Below are positions 55,749-64,000 of a DNA stretch of 64,000 bases, one piece after another (within the stretch, counting starts at the first letter, position 1; every line of letters starts with the position of its first letter). The position numbers and the translations under genes are program-made. Source of the DNA: Deinococcus malanensis (GTDB lineage: Bacteria > Deinococcota > Deinococci > Deinococcales > Deinococcaceae); assembly GCF_014647655.1 (NCBI RefSeq), contig NZ_BMPP01000003.1, positions 124,001-188,000 on the forward strand. Direction: 5' to 3'. The notes below the pieces were generated by a model, which was not told where the DNA came from, ran no database searches, and worked only from the letters and a program-made list of their open reading frames with translations.

Positions 55749-56687
55749 ATGACCCAGTCCCATAGCCCCCTGCCGCATCACCCTCCCGTGTCCACCTTCG
55801 GGGGCACACAGCAGCTGCGCCCGGACGTGGTGCGTGTTCGGCTGCCCATGGTCAACGTGTACCTGCTGGGCCGCCCCGGAGAGCCCTGGATCCTCGTCGA
55901 CGCGGGGATGCCAGGTACCGCCGGTCTTATTCGCGCTGCAGCCCGCAAGGTCCACGGCGAGCGTCCACCGGAAGCGATCGTGCTCACGCACGGGCACCTG
56001 GACCATATCGGGGCGCTGAAGGCCCTGAAAGCCGAGTGGAACGTGCCGGTCTACGCCCACACCCTGGAGCTGCCACACGTCAACAACGAGGCCCCCTATC
56101 CCTTTCCTGACCCCACCGTGGGCGGCACCATGAGCCTGCTGTCCCCGGCCTTTGTTCCGGGGCCGTTTGACCTCCAGGTCATGGCCCTGCAGCCGGGAGG
56201 CACAGTCCCTTTCCTTCCGGAATGGCGCTGGCTGCATACCCCCGGGCATACGTCCGGCCACATTTCATTGTGGCGTGACCGCGACCGGTCGCTGATCGCT
56301 GGAGACGCCTTCGTGACCACGCATCAGGAGACTGCCAGGGGAGCACTGCTGCTGCGGCCGACGGTGGTTCAGGGCCCGCCGGCCTACTACACACCCAACT
56401 GGGACGCGGCAAAAGAGTCGGTTCACCTTCTGGCGGCCCTGGACCCTGACCTGGCTGCCACGGGCCATGGCCACCCCATGGGCGGCCCTGAGCTGATGGC
56501 GTCGCTGCACCGACTGGCCAAGAACTTCGATGAGGCGGCCCGCCCGGTGCGTGGCTGGTACCTGACGCGCCCGGTCCCGGTGGCACCAGCACGGGCCGGC
56601 CAGCCGGACCCCTGGAGAACCCGCGTGCTGGCCGGGATGCTGTTTCTGGGCGTCTTCCTGCTGAGCGGCGGACGCCGGCGCCGCTAG
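55749..56687 (+). CDS. MBL-fold metallo-hydrolase with C-terminal membrane anchor
   Basis: A 312-residue beta-lactamase-fold hydrolase. Metal-binding motifs: VLTHGHLDHIGALKAL (HxHxDH), a later HTPGHTSGHISLW, and Asp in LIAGDAFVT, with a terminal His in ATGHGHPMGG. The last 20 residues (VLAGMLFLGVFLLSGG plus Arg) are a hydrophobic tail, so the enzyme may be tail-anchored. The ATG at 55749 is preceded by AGGAGG and is preferred to the in-frame start 16 codons earlier. The substrate is not deducible. Confidence 0.87.
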   Translation: MTQSHSPLPHHPPVSTFGGTQQLRPDVVRVRLPMVNVYLLGRPGEPWILVDAGMPGTAGLIRAAARKVHGERPPEAIVLTHGHLDHIGALKALKAEWNVPVYAHTLELPHVNNEAPYPFPDPTVGGTMSLLSPAFVPGPFDLQVMALQPGGTVPFLPEWRWLHTPGHTSGHISLWRDRDRSLIAGDAFVTTHQETARGALLLRPTVVQGPPAYYTPNWDAAKESVHLLAALDPDLAATGHGHPMGGPELMASLHRLAKNFDEAARPVRGWYLTRPVPVAPARAGQPDPWRTRVLAGMLFLGVFLLSGGRRRR

Positions 56688-56700
56688 GGGGAGCAGGAAA

Positions 56701-56743
56701 AGCGAACCAGCACCTGCACGGAGCTTGCAGGTGCTGGTTCGCT
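56701..56743. terminator. Perfect 18-bp hairpin between convergent genes
   Basis: AGCGAACCAGCACCTGCA and its exact complement surround a 7-base loop (CGGAGCT). It separates the MBL gene (plus) from treZ (minus). There is no T run, but the stem is very stable and can serve both strands. Confidence 0.75.
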
Positions 56744-56774
56744 GATGGGTGTTTGCAGGAGCCTTGATGCCAGT

Positions 56775-58571
56775 TCAGGCGTCCGGCAATACATAAAGTA
56801 CGGCGCTGAAGGCAGGAACCCCGGAATCCCCCGACGCAGAGGTGTTTAGCAACTCGTGTGCTCCCTCGAGACTGTAGGGCAGCGAGTCCCGCACGCCAGC
56901 CGTTTCCTGGCCGAAATTCACCAGCAGCAGGCGCCGCTGACGGCCGAGCCGGCGCTCCACCCAAAGAACCGGTCCAGCGGACCCCGCCTGCAATTCGCCT
57001 CGGGAGGCATGACCAAGCACCGGATCCTCCCGCCTCAGCCTCAGAAGCTTGCGGTAGACCTCCAGCACCCTGGCGTGCACGTCATTCCTGGGCTCGGCCC
57101 AGTCCAGCGTGCTGTGCCGGAAGGTGGACGGCGCCTGTGGATCAGGCACCGTGTGGGCACCGAAGCCTTCAAAACCCGCAAACTCGGCCAGGCGCCCCTC
57201 GGTGACCTGCCTGCCCAGATCGCCGGAAAAATCGGAAAAGAACTGGAACGGTGTGCTGGCCATCCATTCCTGTCCCTGGAACAGCAGCGGCGTCATCGGC
57301 AGAAACAGCAGCAGTGCGCTGGCGGCCAGGAAGCCTTCCTCTCCGGCAGTCTCCTGCAGCCGGTCCCCCGTCGCCCGGTTGCCGATCTGGTCATGGTTCT
57401 GGATGCAGTACACGAAGGCCGGAGCGTCCAGCCCATCTGAGGCGAGGCCCCGCGGTTTGCCACTCAGGGGCCAGGGCTGGCCCTCGTACAGCCACCCCCG
57501 CTCGATACAGCGCGCCAGGTCGGCCACGTCTGGCCGGTAGGCGGCGTAATAGCCGTCCTGCTCACCCGTCAGGACCACGCGCACCTGATGGTGGAAGTCG
57601 TCGGTCCAGATCCCGTCGGCGCCGGTGTCCTGCACCAGCGGGGGAAAGTTGCGGTCGTCCTCGCAGAACACGAAGGTCGCTGCCCCCCGTTCCTGGCCCC
57701 AGGCATGTGTCCGCCCGGTCAGTTCCGAGAGGATGTGCTGCTCGCTGGTGTCCACGATTTCGTGGGTGGCGTCCAGCCGGAAGCCATCAAAACCGTAGGT
57801 GCGCAGCCAGTGCTCTGCCGAGTCGACGGCCAGCTGACGCATAAAGGGCTGGGTGTAATCAGGAGCCGAGCCCCACGGCGTCTGATGTGCCGGCGTGAAA
57901 TACTGGGGGCTGTAGGCGCCCAGATAGTTTCCGTCAGGGCCGAAATGGTTGTAGACCATGTCCAGCAGCACCAGCAGCCCGTGGCCATGCGCCTCATCGA
58001 TAAAGGCCTGAAGGTCTTCAGGTGGTCCGTAGGGCGCGAAGGGCGCAAAGTGCGCGACCCCGTCGTAACCCCAGCCCCTCTGCCCTGGAAAAGCAGATAG
58101 CGGAAGCAGTTCAATGGCCGTGATTCCCAGGTCCCGCAGGTGCCCCAGCCTTTTTGCAGCTGCCCGGTAGGTGCCTTCGGGGGTGAAGGTCCCGACGTGC
58201 AGTTCATAGATCACCAGTTCGTGGCGCTGACGCTGTGGAGGGGCGTGCCTGGGCACGTAACTGCTTGCCCACACCACCGCCGGACCGTGCACCCCTTCAG
58301 GGAGCCAGCGTGCATACGGGTCGGGAAAAGCCTGCCCACTGACCTCGAATTTGTACCGGGTGCCGGGACCCAGGTCCGCAAAGGTGCCTTCGAAGACCCC
58401 CTGGCCAGCCGCCTGCAGGGGGCGGCGTGAGGCACGGTCGCCGTCGTAGACCATCAGGGCCGCCTCACGTGCGTGGGTGCTCCACATCCGGAAGGTGGTG
58501 CCCTCCGGCCCGGGAACCGCACCCAGGGAGGGGGGACGTTCAATGACAGCAGAGTCAGACATTCGGATCAC
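56775..58571 (-). CDS. treZ: Malto-oligosyltrehalose trehalohydrolase
   Basis: Releases trehalose from maltooligosyl-trehalose, the second step of the TreY/TreZ route from glycogen. The 598-residue GH13 enzyme has an N-terminal CBM48-like domain (residues 15-105), then YELHVGTFTPEGTYRAAAK, WGYDGVAHFAPFAPYG, LDMVYNHFGPDGNYL, catalytic Asp in FDGFRLDATHEI, Glu in FVFCEDDRN, and the third acid in CIQNHDQIGNR. The start GTG at 58571 has AGAGGA eight bases upstream; an ATG three codons later is possible. No treY or treS lies in the window. Trehalose fits desiccation tolerance. Confidence 0.94.
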   Translation of the reverse strand: MIRMSDSAVIERPPSLGAVPGPEGTTFRMWSTHAREAALMVYDGDRASRRPLQAAGQGVFEGTFADLGPGTRYKFEVSGQAFPDPYARWLPEGVHGPAVVWASSYVPRHAPPQRQRHELVIYELHVGTFTPEGTYRAAAKRLGHLRDLGITAIELLPLSAFPGQRGWGYDGVAHFAPFAPYGPPEDLQAFIDEAHGHGLLVLLDMVYNHFGPDGNYLGAYSPQYFTPAHQTPWGSAPDYTQPFMRQLAVDSAEHWLRTYGFDGFRLDATHEIVDTSEQHILSELTGRTHAWGQERGAATFVFCEDDRNFPPLVQDTGADGIWTDDFHHQVRVVLTGEQDGYYAAYRPDVADLARCIERGWLYEGQPWPLSGKPRGLASDGLDAPAFVYCIQNHDQIGNRATGDRLQETAGEEGFLAASALLLFLPMTPLLFQGQEWMASTPFQFFSDFSGDLGRQVTEGRLAEFAGFEGFGAHTVPDPQAPSTFRHSTLDWAEPRNDVHARVLEVYRKLLRLRREDPVLGHASRGELQAGSAGPVLWVERRLGRQRRLLLVNFGQETAGVRDSLPYSLEGAHELLNTSASGDSGVPAFSAVLYVLPDA

Positions 58572-58735
58572 GGTGAAATCCTCTCATGAGGTTGGCGAGG
58601 TGGGCTGGACTTTCCGTGAACAGGACCGTTCGCGTTCATGGCCAAGCTTTCATGGTCAGGATGGTGACAGGGTCAGGAAAGCGCTGACCAGGGGAGACTG
58701 CCCTTACCAGGTCACGGGTTCCGTTCGGTGCCGGC

Positions 58736-59563
58736 CTAAGCTCGATAAAGTCCTGGCTCACGCGCCTGAAGGTCAAAGGTGTCTCCGGCCGCCAGCACAT
58801 GCAGGCGCACCCCGTGAAGCGACAGGGTCTCCCCGGTACGTGCTTCGGCCACGTTGGAATGGGTGATGTCCGAGCCGTCGGCCACGTAGACGCCGCCGCT
58901 GCCCAGCACCGTGAAAGACTCGCCGCGCACCAGGATGGCCGTGTCCTCGTCGATGCCGATGCCCAGGACCCGGGGATTCTGGGCCACGGCGCCCAGCAGG
59001 CGTCCCATCCGGCCACGCTCCGCGAAGTGCTGATCAATGATCACGCCCCGGATCAGCCCCAGCCCTGGCGCCATCTGCAGTTCGCCCACCCGGTAGGTTT
59101 CCTCGCTGCGGCCCTTGACGAGCATGGTCTCGCACATCATCGATGCACCGGCCGAGGTGCCGGCGACCACGCCGCCTTCCTGGTAGATCTCGCGCAGGCA
59201 GTGCTCCACCGGGGTATCTGCCATCAGGCTGGTGATCCTGAGCTGGTCTCCGCCGGAAAAAAGCACTCCGGTGGCTCCGCGCAGCGTGTCCAGGGCCGCA
59301 GCCTTATTGGCGTCGGACCGCTCGTCGAGGTACAGCTCGACCAGTTCGCCCGTCTCCAGATCGTCGAACGCCTTCTGATAGCTCTCGAAATAGCCTTCGC
59401 GGGTGTGCGAGGCCAGAGTGGCGATCACCAGCTTGCCCTTTCCGGACAGCCGGGCCACCTCCTTCAGGATCTCACGGGAATCCTGCTTGTCCTCGTGGCC
59501 ACCGATAATCACCAGCGTGCCTTTTCCCGGAAGCGTGCCCCGCTCAGTGTGAGGTTGTTCCAT
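58736..59563 (-). CDS. cphB: Cyanophycinase
   Basis: Serine-type exopeptidase hydrolysing cyanophycin (multi-L-arginyl-poly-L-aspartate) to beta-Asp-Arg dipeptides. The 275-residue protein has GTLVIIGGHEDKQDSREILK at the N-terminus, GVLFSGGDQLRITSL, the nucleophile Ser in VVAGTSAGASMM (about residue 140), IDQHFAERGRMGRLL, and GIGIDEDTAILV. The length is typical. It overlaps the iaaA stop by 20 bases, being third in the operon after cphA and iaaA. Confidence 0.95.
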   Translation of the reverse strand: MEQPHTERGTLPGKGTLVIIGGHEDKQDSREILKEVARLSGKGKLVIATLASHTREGYFESYQKAFDDLETGELVELYLDERSDANKAAALDTLRGATGVLFSGGDQLRITSLMADTPVEHCLREIYQEGGVVAGTSAGASMMCETMLVKGRSEETYRVGELQMAPGLGLIRGVIIDQHFAERGRMGRLLGAVAQNPRVLGIGIDEDTAILVRGESFTVLGSGGVYVADGSDITHSNVAEARTGETLSLHGVRLHVLAAGDTFDLQAREPGLYRA

Positions 59564-60446
59564 GGGCTCCCTCCTCGTGTCTGGTCAGATAAACCTGCGG
59601 ACCATCGGCGCCGGCCGCCTGAAAAGCGACTGGCATATGGGGGCTGTTGTGCCACCAGCCCATCTGACCGTCCGCGGTCAGGGCGATCCCGCCGGCCTCA
59701 CCGCCGACCCGGGCAGCCATTTCACGGATGACCGCCTCGATGGCTTCTGCAGGTGTATTCCGTGACAGGCGGTCCATGATGCGTCCGGCACTCCGCAGGC
59801 GGGCGATGCGCTCACCCTCGCCCGTCAGGGCCACGGCGCCAACCTGATCCTCTGCGTAGTAGCCGCATCCGGGCTGCGGAGAATCCCCAACCCGCCCGAC
59901 CCACTGCCCGTCCAGACCACCGGTGGAGACGGCAGCAGCGACATGGCCGCGGATGTCCAGGGCCACGCACCCGACCGTATCGGAGGTCTGCTTCGCGACG
60001 TCCGGAGCGATCAGCTCGTCCGGGTCGCACAGCTCGGCGCCGATATCCCGGGCGAACCGGTGTGCCCCGTCGCCCACCAGCAGGATCGCTTCTTCACGCA
60101 GCAGGTGCGCGGCCACAGTAACCGGATTGCGCACGCCCACCAGGGCCGCCACTGCGCCCACATCCAGGGTTTGCCCGTCCATCACCGAGGCCTGGGTCTC
60201 GACTCCACCGTCGGCATTCTGGGCTGATCCATATCCGGCATTGAAAACCGGGCGGTCCTCCAGAACGCGGACGGCGGCCTCAACTGCGTCAACGGCGTTT
60301 CCGCCGGCTTCCAGCACAGCCCGGCCGGCCTGCAGGGCCTCCAGGCAGCCGTCGCGGGCGGCTTCTTCCTGCTCAGACGGCACTTCATGCGCGCCACCAT
60401 GGACCATGATGGCCCAGTGCGGGTTCTTCGAAGATGTATCAGTCAT
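59544..60446 (-). CDS. iaaA: Isoaspartyl peptidase / L-asparaginase (Ntn hydrolase)
   Basis: Splits beta-Asp-Arg released by cyanophycinase into aspartate and arginine. The 300-residue proenzyme has MVHGGAHEVPSEQEEAARDG, AVDAVEAAVRVLEDRPVFNA, GYGSAQNADGGVETQASVMD, and the autocleavage site before Thr in TSDTVGCVALDIRG. Later GGLDGQWVGRVGDSPQPGCG binds substrate. The ATG at 60446 overlaps the cphA stop by 8 bases. Its place between cphA and cphB makes the isoaspartyl dipeptidase role likely. Confidence 0.93.
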   Translation of the reverse strand: MTDTSSKNPHWAIMVHGGAHEVPSEQEEAARDGCLEALQAGRAVLEAGGNAVDAVEAAVRVLEDRPVFNAGYGSAQNADGGVETQASVMDGQTLDVGAVAALVGVRNPVTVAAHLLREEAILLVGDGAHRFARDIGAELCDPDELIAPDVAKQTSDTVGCVALDIRGHVAAAVSTGGLDGQWVGRVGDSPQPGCGYYAEDQVGAVALTGEGERIARLRSAGRIMDRLSRNTPAEAIEAVIREMAARVGGEAGGIALTADGQMGWWHNSPHMPVAFQAAGADGPQVYLTRHEEGAHGTTSH

Positions 60447-63231
60447 GGGATCCTTTCGCCCAGGCCGCGGAGGCCATCTCGGGCTCGGCCAGGGCAGCTG
60501 AGCTGTCGAAGTCACGCATCTGCTGCCAGGTGTCCTCGACCTCGGTGGCCAGCAGCACCACCAGGTCGCCCGGCGCCGCAAGGCGAAGGGCAGCGTCTAC
60601 GGCCTCCGGCTCTTTCAGGATGGTCTGCACATGCGCCGGGTCAAAACCGCTGCTCAGGGCGCCCTCAGTAATCAGGCGGGCCCCTTCCCCGACGCGCCGG
60701 CCACGCCGCAGCTCGTCCTCGCGGATAATCAGTTCATCAAAGGCCTGCGCAGCAAGTTCACCCATTCGCAGAATGTCCTCGTCACGGCGGTCTCCGGCCA
60801 CTCCCATCACGCCGATCACACGGCCCTTGGGGGGACGCAGGTGACCGATCAGCTCGCTCAGATATTCCATGCCCGTCGGGTTGTGCGCGTAGTCCAGCAG
60901 TACCCGGAACGGGTGGCCGTCGTACAGGTTCAGGCGGCCGGGACTCAGTTCGAACGACGTGGAGAAGCTGCTCAGGGCCGAGCGGATGACCTGCAGGGGC
61001 ACCTGCCGGGCCAGCGCAATCGCGGCAGCGGCCAGCGCATTCTGCACGTTGACCTGGGCGAACCCGCCCAGGGTGGCGGGAATGTCGCGGGCCCGCATGA
61101 TCGGGCGGCGCCGGTGGTCCTGGTACAGCACCAGTTCGTCGCCCAGCACGGTCGGTTCGCGGACCACCGCCGTCCCGCCCCCGGCGATATGTTCCTGCAA
61201 CTCGGGGGAATAGTCGCTCCCGCCGCGCATCGAGAACAGGATGATCTCGCCCCGCGCCTTGCGTCGCATCTTCAGGGTCAGGGGATCGTCGGCGTTCAGG
61301 ACGCTGGCGCCATTTTTAGATACGACCTCGATGACCAGCGATTTGACCCACGCCAGGTCCTCGATGGTCTCGATGCCCTTGATACCCAGATGGTCCGGCT
61401 GGATGTTCAGGACCGCGCCCACGTCGCAGGTCTCGAAGCCCAGCCCCTCGCGCAGCAGACCGCCCCGGGCCGTTTCCAGCACGGCGACTTCCACGGCGGG
61501 GTCACTCAGGACCACCTTGGCACTCTTGGGGCCGGTGGTATCTCCACTGACGACCTGTTCGCCGTTAATGTAAATGCCGTTGGAGGTGGTCAGGCCCACA
61601 ACCTTCCCGCTCTGTTGCAGGATGTGCGCCACCATGCGCGAGGTGGTGCTTTTCCCGTTGGTGCCGGTAATGGAAATGATCGGCATGCGGCACGGCACTC
61701 CCGGTGGAAACAGCATGTCCAGCACCGGGGCGGCTACATTGCGCGGCGTGCCTTCCGATGGCTGCAGGTGCATACGGAACCCGGGGGCCGCGTTGACCTC
61801 CACGATGCCGCCGCCGGTCTCATGCACCGAGCGCGAGATGTCGGGGCTGATCAGGTCGATCCCGGCGACGTCCAGGCCGATCACCTTGGCCGCCCGGCGC
61901 GCCACGGTGAGGTTATCCGGGTGAATCACGTCGGTGCGGTCGACCGCCGTACCGCCGGTGGACAGGTTGGCGGTGTCGCGCAGGAAAACCGTCTGGCCCA
62001 GCGGCGGCACGCTCTGCAGGGTCCAGCCTGCTTTGGCCAGCAGTCCCAGCACGTGATCATCAATGCGGATGCGGGTCATGACGTTCTCGTGCCCCTCACC
62101 ACGGCGGGGATCCTGATTGACCTCCTCGACCAAGGCCTCGATGCTGCGTATACCGTCCCCCACCACATGGGCCGGGACCCGCTCAGCCACGGCCACGACC
62201 TCGCCGTTGATGACCAGCACCCGGTGATCGTTGCCCTGGAAGTGCTGCTCGACGACCACGTCACGGCTGTGCTGCCGGGCTTCCTCGAAGCCCCTGCGGA
62301 CCTGCTCGTCTTCTGTCAGCAGCAGCGAGACGCCCCGCCCATGGTTGCCGTCCAGCGGCTTGGTGACCACCGGTCCACTGAGTCGGCGCGCCGCGGCCAC
62401 CGCATCCTCTGCCGTGCGGACCACCGCTCCGCGAGGAACCGGAAGCCCGGCGCGGTCCAGCAGGGTTTTGGTCAGTGCCTTGTCGCTGGCCGTCATGGTG
62501 GCGATGTGGGCGGTCTGCCCGGTAATACTGGCCCGGACCAGCTGCTGGTACCGGCCGTACCCCAGCTGGACCAGGCTGTTGTCATCCAGGCGCAGGTAGG
62601 GAATCCCACGCCGCTCGGCCTCGGTCACCAGGGACTGGGTGGTGGGCCCCAGCGTGTAGCGTTTGGCCAGCCGGCGCAGGGCGCTGACCTCGGCTTCAAA
62701 GTTGAACGGCGAGCCCGGTGTGAACGGCTCTTCGCCGGCAGGAAGCAGCAGCTCCACCCCCTGAACTCCGCGCAGATGGTCAGGCAGCAGGCTGTCCACC
62801 AGCCGCAGGGCCACAGCCCCGGCGGCCATACCGAGCCGTTCCTCCTGGTAGGCGTAAAGCACGTTGTAGACCCCCGGCTGACCCTTGACCGACCGGGTCT
62901 TGCCGTAGGTGACACGCCGTCCGACAAGCGACTGCAGGTCCAGGGCGACATGCTCGATGACATGTCCAAGCCAGGTCCCCTCCTGCATCCGGCGGATCAG
63001 CCCACCGGGTTCCTTATAGGAGCAGCCGTGGTTGTGCAGGGTGGGTAGCAGGGCGATCAGGGCCTCATTGAAGCCCGGCAGAGCGCTGGTCGGAAACTCT
63101 TCCAGAGCGCCCAGGTCCACCTGAAAGCGGATCATCGGCTCGTAACCATAGACGTTCGGTCCGCGGTATACCTGCCGTTCGGTCACTCGCATGGGACGTG
63201 GGGGGTTCTGGGAAGGTGTGGAATCGGTCAT
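60439..63231 (-). CDS. cphA: Cyanophycin synthetase
   Basis: ATP-dependent, template-free polymerisation of Asp and Arg into cyanophycin. The 930-residue protein has the N-terminal domain (residues 1-160; ending in WLGHVIEHVALDLQSLVG), an ATP-grasp domain (about 220-480; LPVPRGAVVRTAEDAV, VTKPLDGNHGRGVSLLLTED, GGIVEVNAAPGFRMHLQPS), and a Mur-ligase-like domain (about 485-900) with Walker A ISITGTNGKSTTSRM and VLLDYAHNPTGMEYL. The ATG at 63231 follows GGAG. First of three overlapping genes. Confidence 0.96.
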   Translation of the reverse strand: MTDSTPSQNPPRPMRVTERQVYRGPNVYGYEPMIRFQVDLGALEEFPTSALPGFNEALIALLPTLHNHGCSYKEPGGLIRRMQEGTWLGHVIEHVALDLQSLVGRRVTYGKTRSVKGQPGVYNVLYAYQEERLGMAAGAVALRLVDSLLPDHLRGVQGVELLLPAGEEPFTPGSPFNFEAEVSALRRLAKRYTLGPTTQSLVTEAERRGIPYLRLDDNSLVQLGYGRYQQLVRASITGQTAHIATMTASDKALTKTLLDRAGLPVPRGAVVRTAEDAVAAARRLSGPVVTKPLDGNHGRGVSLLLTEDEQVRRGFEEARQHSRDVVVEQHFQGNDHRVLVINGEVVAVAERVPAHVVGDGIRSIEALVEEVNQDPRRGEGHENVMTRIRIDDHVLGLLAKAGWTLQSVPPLGQTVFLRDTANLSTGGTAVDRTDVIHPDNLTVARRAAKVIGLDVAGIDLISPDISRSVHETGGGIVEVNAAPGFRMHLQPSEGTPRNVAAPVLDMLFPPGVPCRMPIISITGTNGKSTTSRMVAHILQQSGKVVGLTTSNGIYINGEQVVSGDTTGPKSAKVVLSDPAVEVAVLETARGGLLREGLGFETCDVGAVLNIQPDHLGIKGIETIEDLAWVKSLVIEVVSKNGASVLNADDPLTLKMRRKARGEIILFSMRGGSDYSPELQEHIAGGGTAVVREPTVLGDELVLYQDHRRRPIMRARDIPATLGGFAQVNVQNALAAAAIALARQVPLQVIRSALSSFSTSFELSPGRLNLYDGHPFRVLLDYAHNPTGMEYLSELIGHLRPPKGRVIGVMGVAGDRRDEDILRMGELAAQAFDELIIREDELRRGRRVGEGARLITEGALSSGFDPAHVQTILKEPEAVDAALRLAAPGDLVVLLATEVEDTWQQMRDFDSSAALAEPEMASAAWAKGSHD

Positions 63232-63761
63232 AGCGGGTCTCCAGTTCGGTGCCCTGTTGGTTCCTGATCAGGCATTAACAGAAGCTAGAGCCGTGTGAGA
63301 CATCGTAAACACGGGTTTCGCAAAGTTGCTCAGCGGGAAAACCTGGGCTGCTCTTGATTTGGCTTAAGGCGGGGTAAACAAGGCAGCAGCCACAGGGAGG
63401 CAATGGAGGCCACGGCATTTTCCGGGCGATTTCAGGGAAGGCGGCAGCATGGTGGTTTCTCTTCTTTGTGGTGGCTCGTCTTTGGTCGGCTTCTGCGGGC
63501 AGAGCAGGACATCATCAGACCTGCTCTGAAACTCCTCAACCCGCGGCCATCTGTGAGTCATGGTGCGCACGCCGCGCGGCCAAGGACGTCTCGCCCCGTC
63601 GGGCACAGCATTTCCATGTACATTTGCTGTCCTACAAAGTGTTCGTGTGGACTTCCGGAAGCGCGCACTGAGTCTCAGCTCAGTTCCTCTCCACCTGCGG
63701 AGTTTCTTTTCCGACTCAACCGCCAAGTCAATGAATCTGAGTCGGCCTGGCGCGGGGCCAA
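63232..63761. other. Gap upstream of cphA with an inverted repeat
   Basis: No gene recognised. CAGAGCAGG / CCTGCTCTG at 63500-63528 is a perfect 9-bp inverted repeat with an 11-base loop. ACAGCA / TGCTGT at 63605-63630 encloses the palindrome ATGTACAT. The cphA promoter must lie in the part nearest 63232; no clear pair of boxes stands out. Confidence 0.4.
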
Positions 63762-64000
63762 CTATCCGTCGCTGGGTTTCACGTCAGGATCTTCCAGGGC
63801 TTTGGACTGCGATGAGCCTACCTGCCGCAGAAAAATGGTCAGCACCATGATGGCCGCCACCGCCAGAAACTCGCTCTGCCAGTTCTGTGCAGATTCGAAA
63901 TAAAACTGGGGTTCCCTGAGAAATTCGCCCAGCAAGAGTGGATCCTGACCTCGCGCAAGGCGCTCATGGTTGAAGCCGCGCATGGAATTGTTCAGATGCA
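63762..64000 (-). CDS. DUF6766-type membrane protein, C-terminal part (cut by window edge)
   Basis: The open frame enters from the right edge and ends at 63762, giving 79 visible residues. The block EFLREPQFYFESAQNWQSEF, followed by LAVAAIMVLTIFLRQVGSSQ (one transmembrane segment) and SKALEDPDVKP, matches the C-terminal half of the DUF6766 family. An internal ATG at 63983 would start in the middle of the family pattern, so the true start is most likely outside the window. Function unknown. Confidence 0.75.
   Translation of the reverse strand, partial: HLNNSMRGFNHERLARGQDPLLLGEFLREPQFYFESAQNWQSEFLAVAAIMVLTIFLRQVGSSQSKALEDPDVKPSDG

Noticed and set aside
60631..63048. An 805-codon open frame on the plus strand opposite cphA
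   Set aside because: It is antisense to a well-supported cyanophycin synthetase and shows no motif of its own.

Overview
The window is high-GC bacterial DNA that looks like Deinococcus. The best marker is an intact PprA homologue (45635-46519), a DNA-repair protein characteristic of that genus. Several genes also have a TANNNT -10-like box only a few bases before the start codon (18163-18501 and 36753-38408), which fits the leaderless mRNAs common in Deinococcus. Whether this is chromosome or megaplasmid cannot be told from the sequence.

Region 1 (1-15.4 kb, minus strand) is a cobalamin (B12) operon led by a B12 riboswitch. In transcription order it reads btuF-like, cobO, cbiE, cbiX-cbiC fusion, cbiD, cobI, cobM, cbiG, cobJ-cobK fusion, cobW, NiCoT cobalt transporter, bluB, cobN. 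Many junctions are 4-base ATGA or GTGA overlaps. The set carries an early cobalt chelatase (CbiX) together with a CobN that has a [2Fe-2S] ferredoxin-like domain fused to its N-terminus. bluB is frameshifted. cobS and a cobC-like phosphatase sit apart at 32.5-33.8 kb. CbiT, CobB/CbiA, CobQ/CbiP, CbiB and CobU were not seen.

Region 2 (15.5-23.5 kb) is a decayed and accessory zone. It holds remnants of a divergent nitrate/nitrite assimilation locus (molybdopterin nitrate-reductase-like gene, nirB, nirD) next to an intact uroporphyrinogen-III synthase gene, several hypothetical proteins, and a frameshifted XRE-ATPase-TPR regulator.

Region 3 (23.7-31.5 kb, plus strand) is a formate operon: fdhF, a DUF1641 gene, fdhD, an oxalate/formate-family MFS transporter and its 45-residue small partner. 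A GAF-GAF histidine kinase follows.

Region 4 (31.6-46.5 kb) mixes metabolism and repair: xthA, cobC/cobS, the tryptophan-degradation pair kynU-kynA, a 49-bp tandem repeat, a fused MhqO-MhqD-like quinone-detoxification protein, a nitrilase, ornithine aminotransferase, a TPR protein probably cut off from a diguanylate cyclase, glutaryl-CoA dehydrogenase, an MFS exporter and pprA.

Region 5 (46.6-53.6 kb) has two tandem duplicated alpha/beta hydrolases with a strongly homogenised segment, a wrecked Mn/Zn ABC permease pair, and a 1120-residue GAF/PAS/GGDEF/EAL cyclic-di-GMP protein.

Region 6 (53.6-64 kb) has a cluster of small membrane or stress-type proteins (64-aa protein, DUF2243, DUF2171, MBL hydrolase), trehalohydrolase treZ, and a compact cyanophycin operon cphA-iaaA-cphB able to make and fully degrade the polymer. 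A DUF6766-type gene runs off the right edge.
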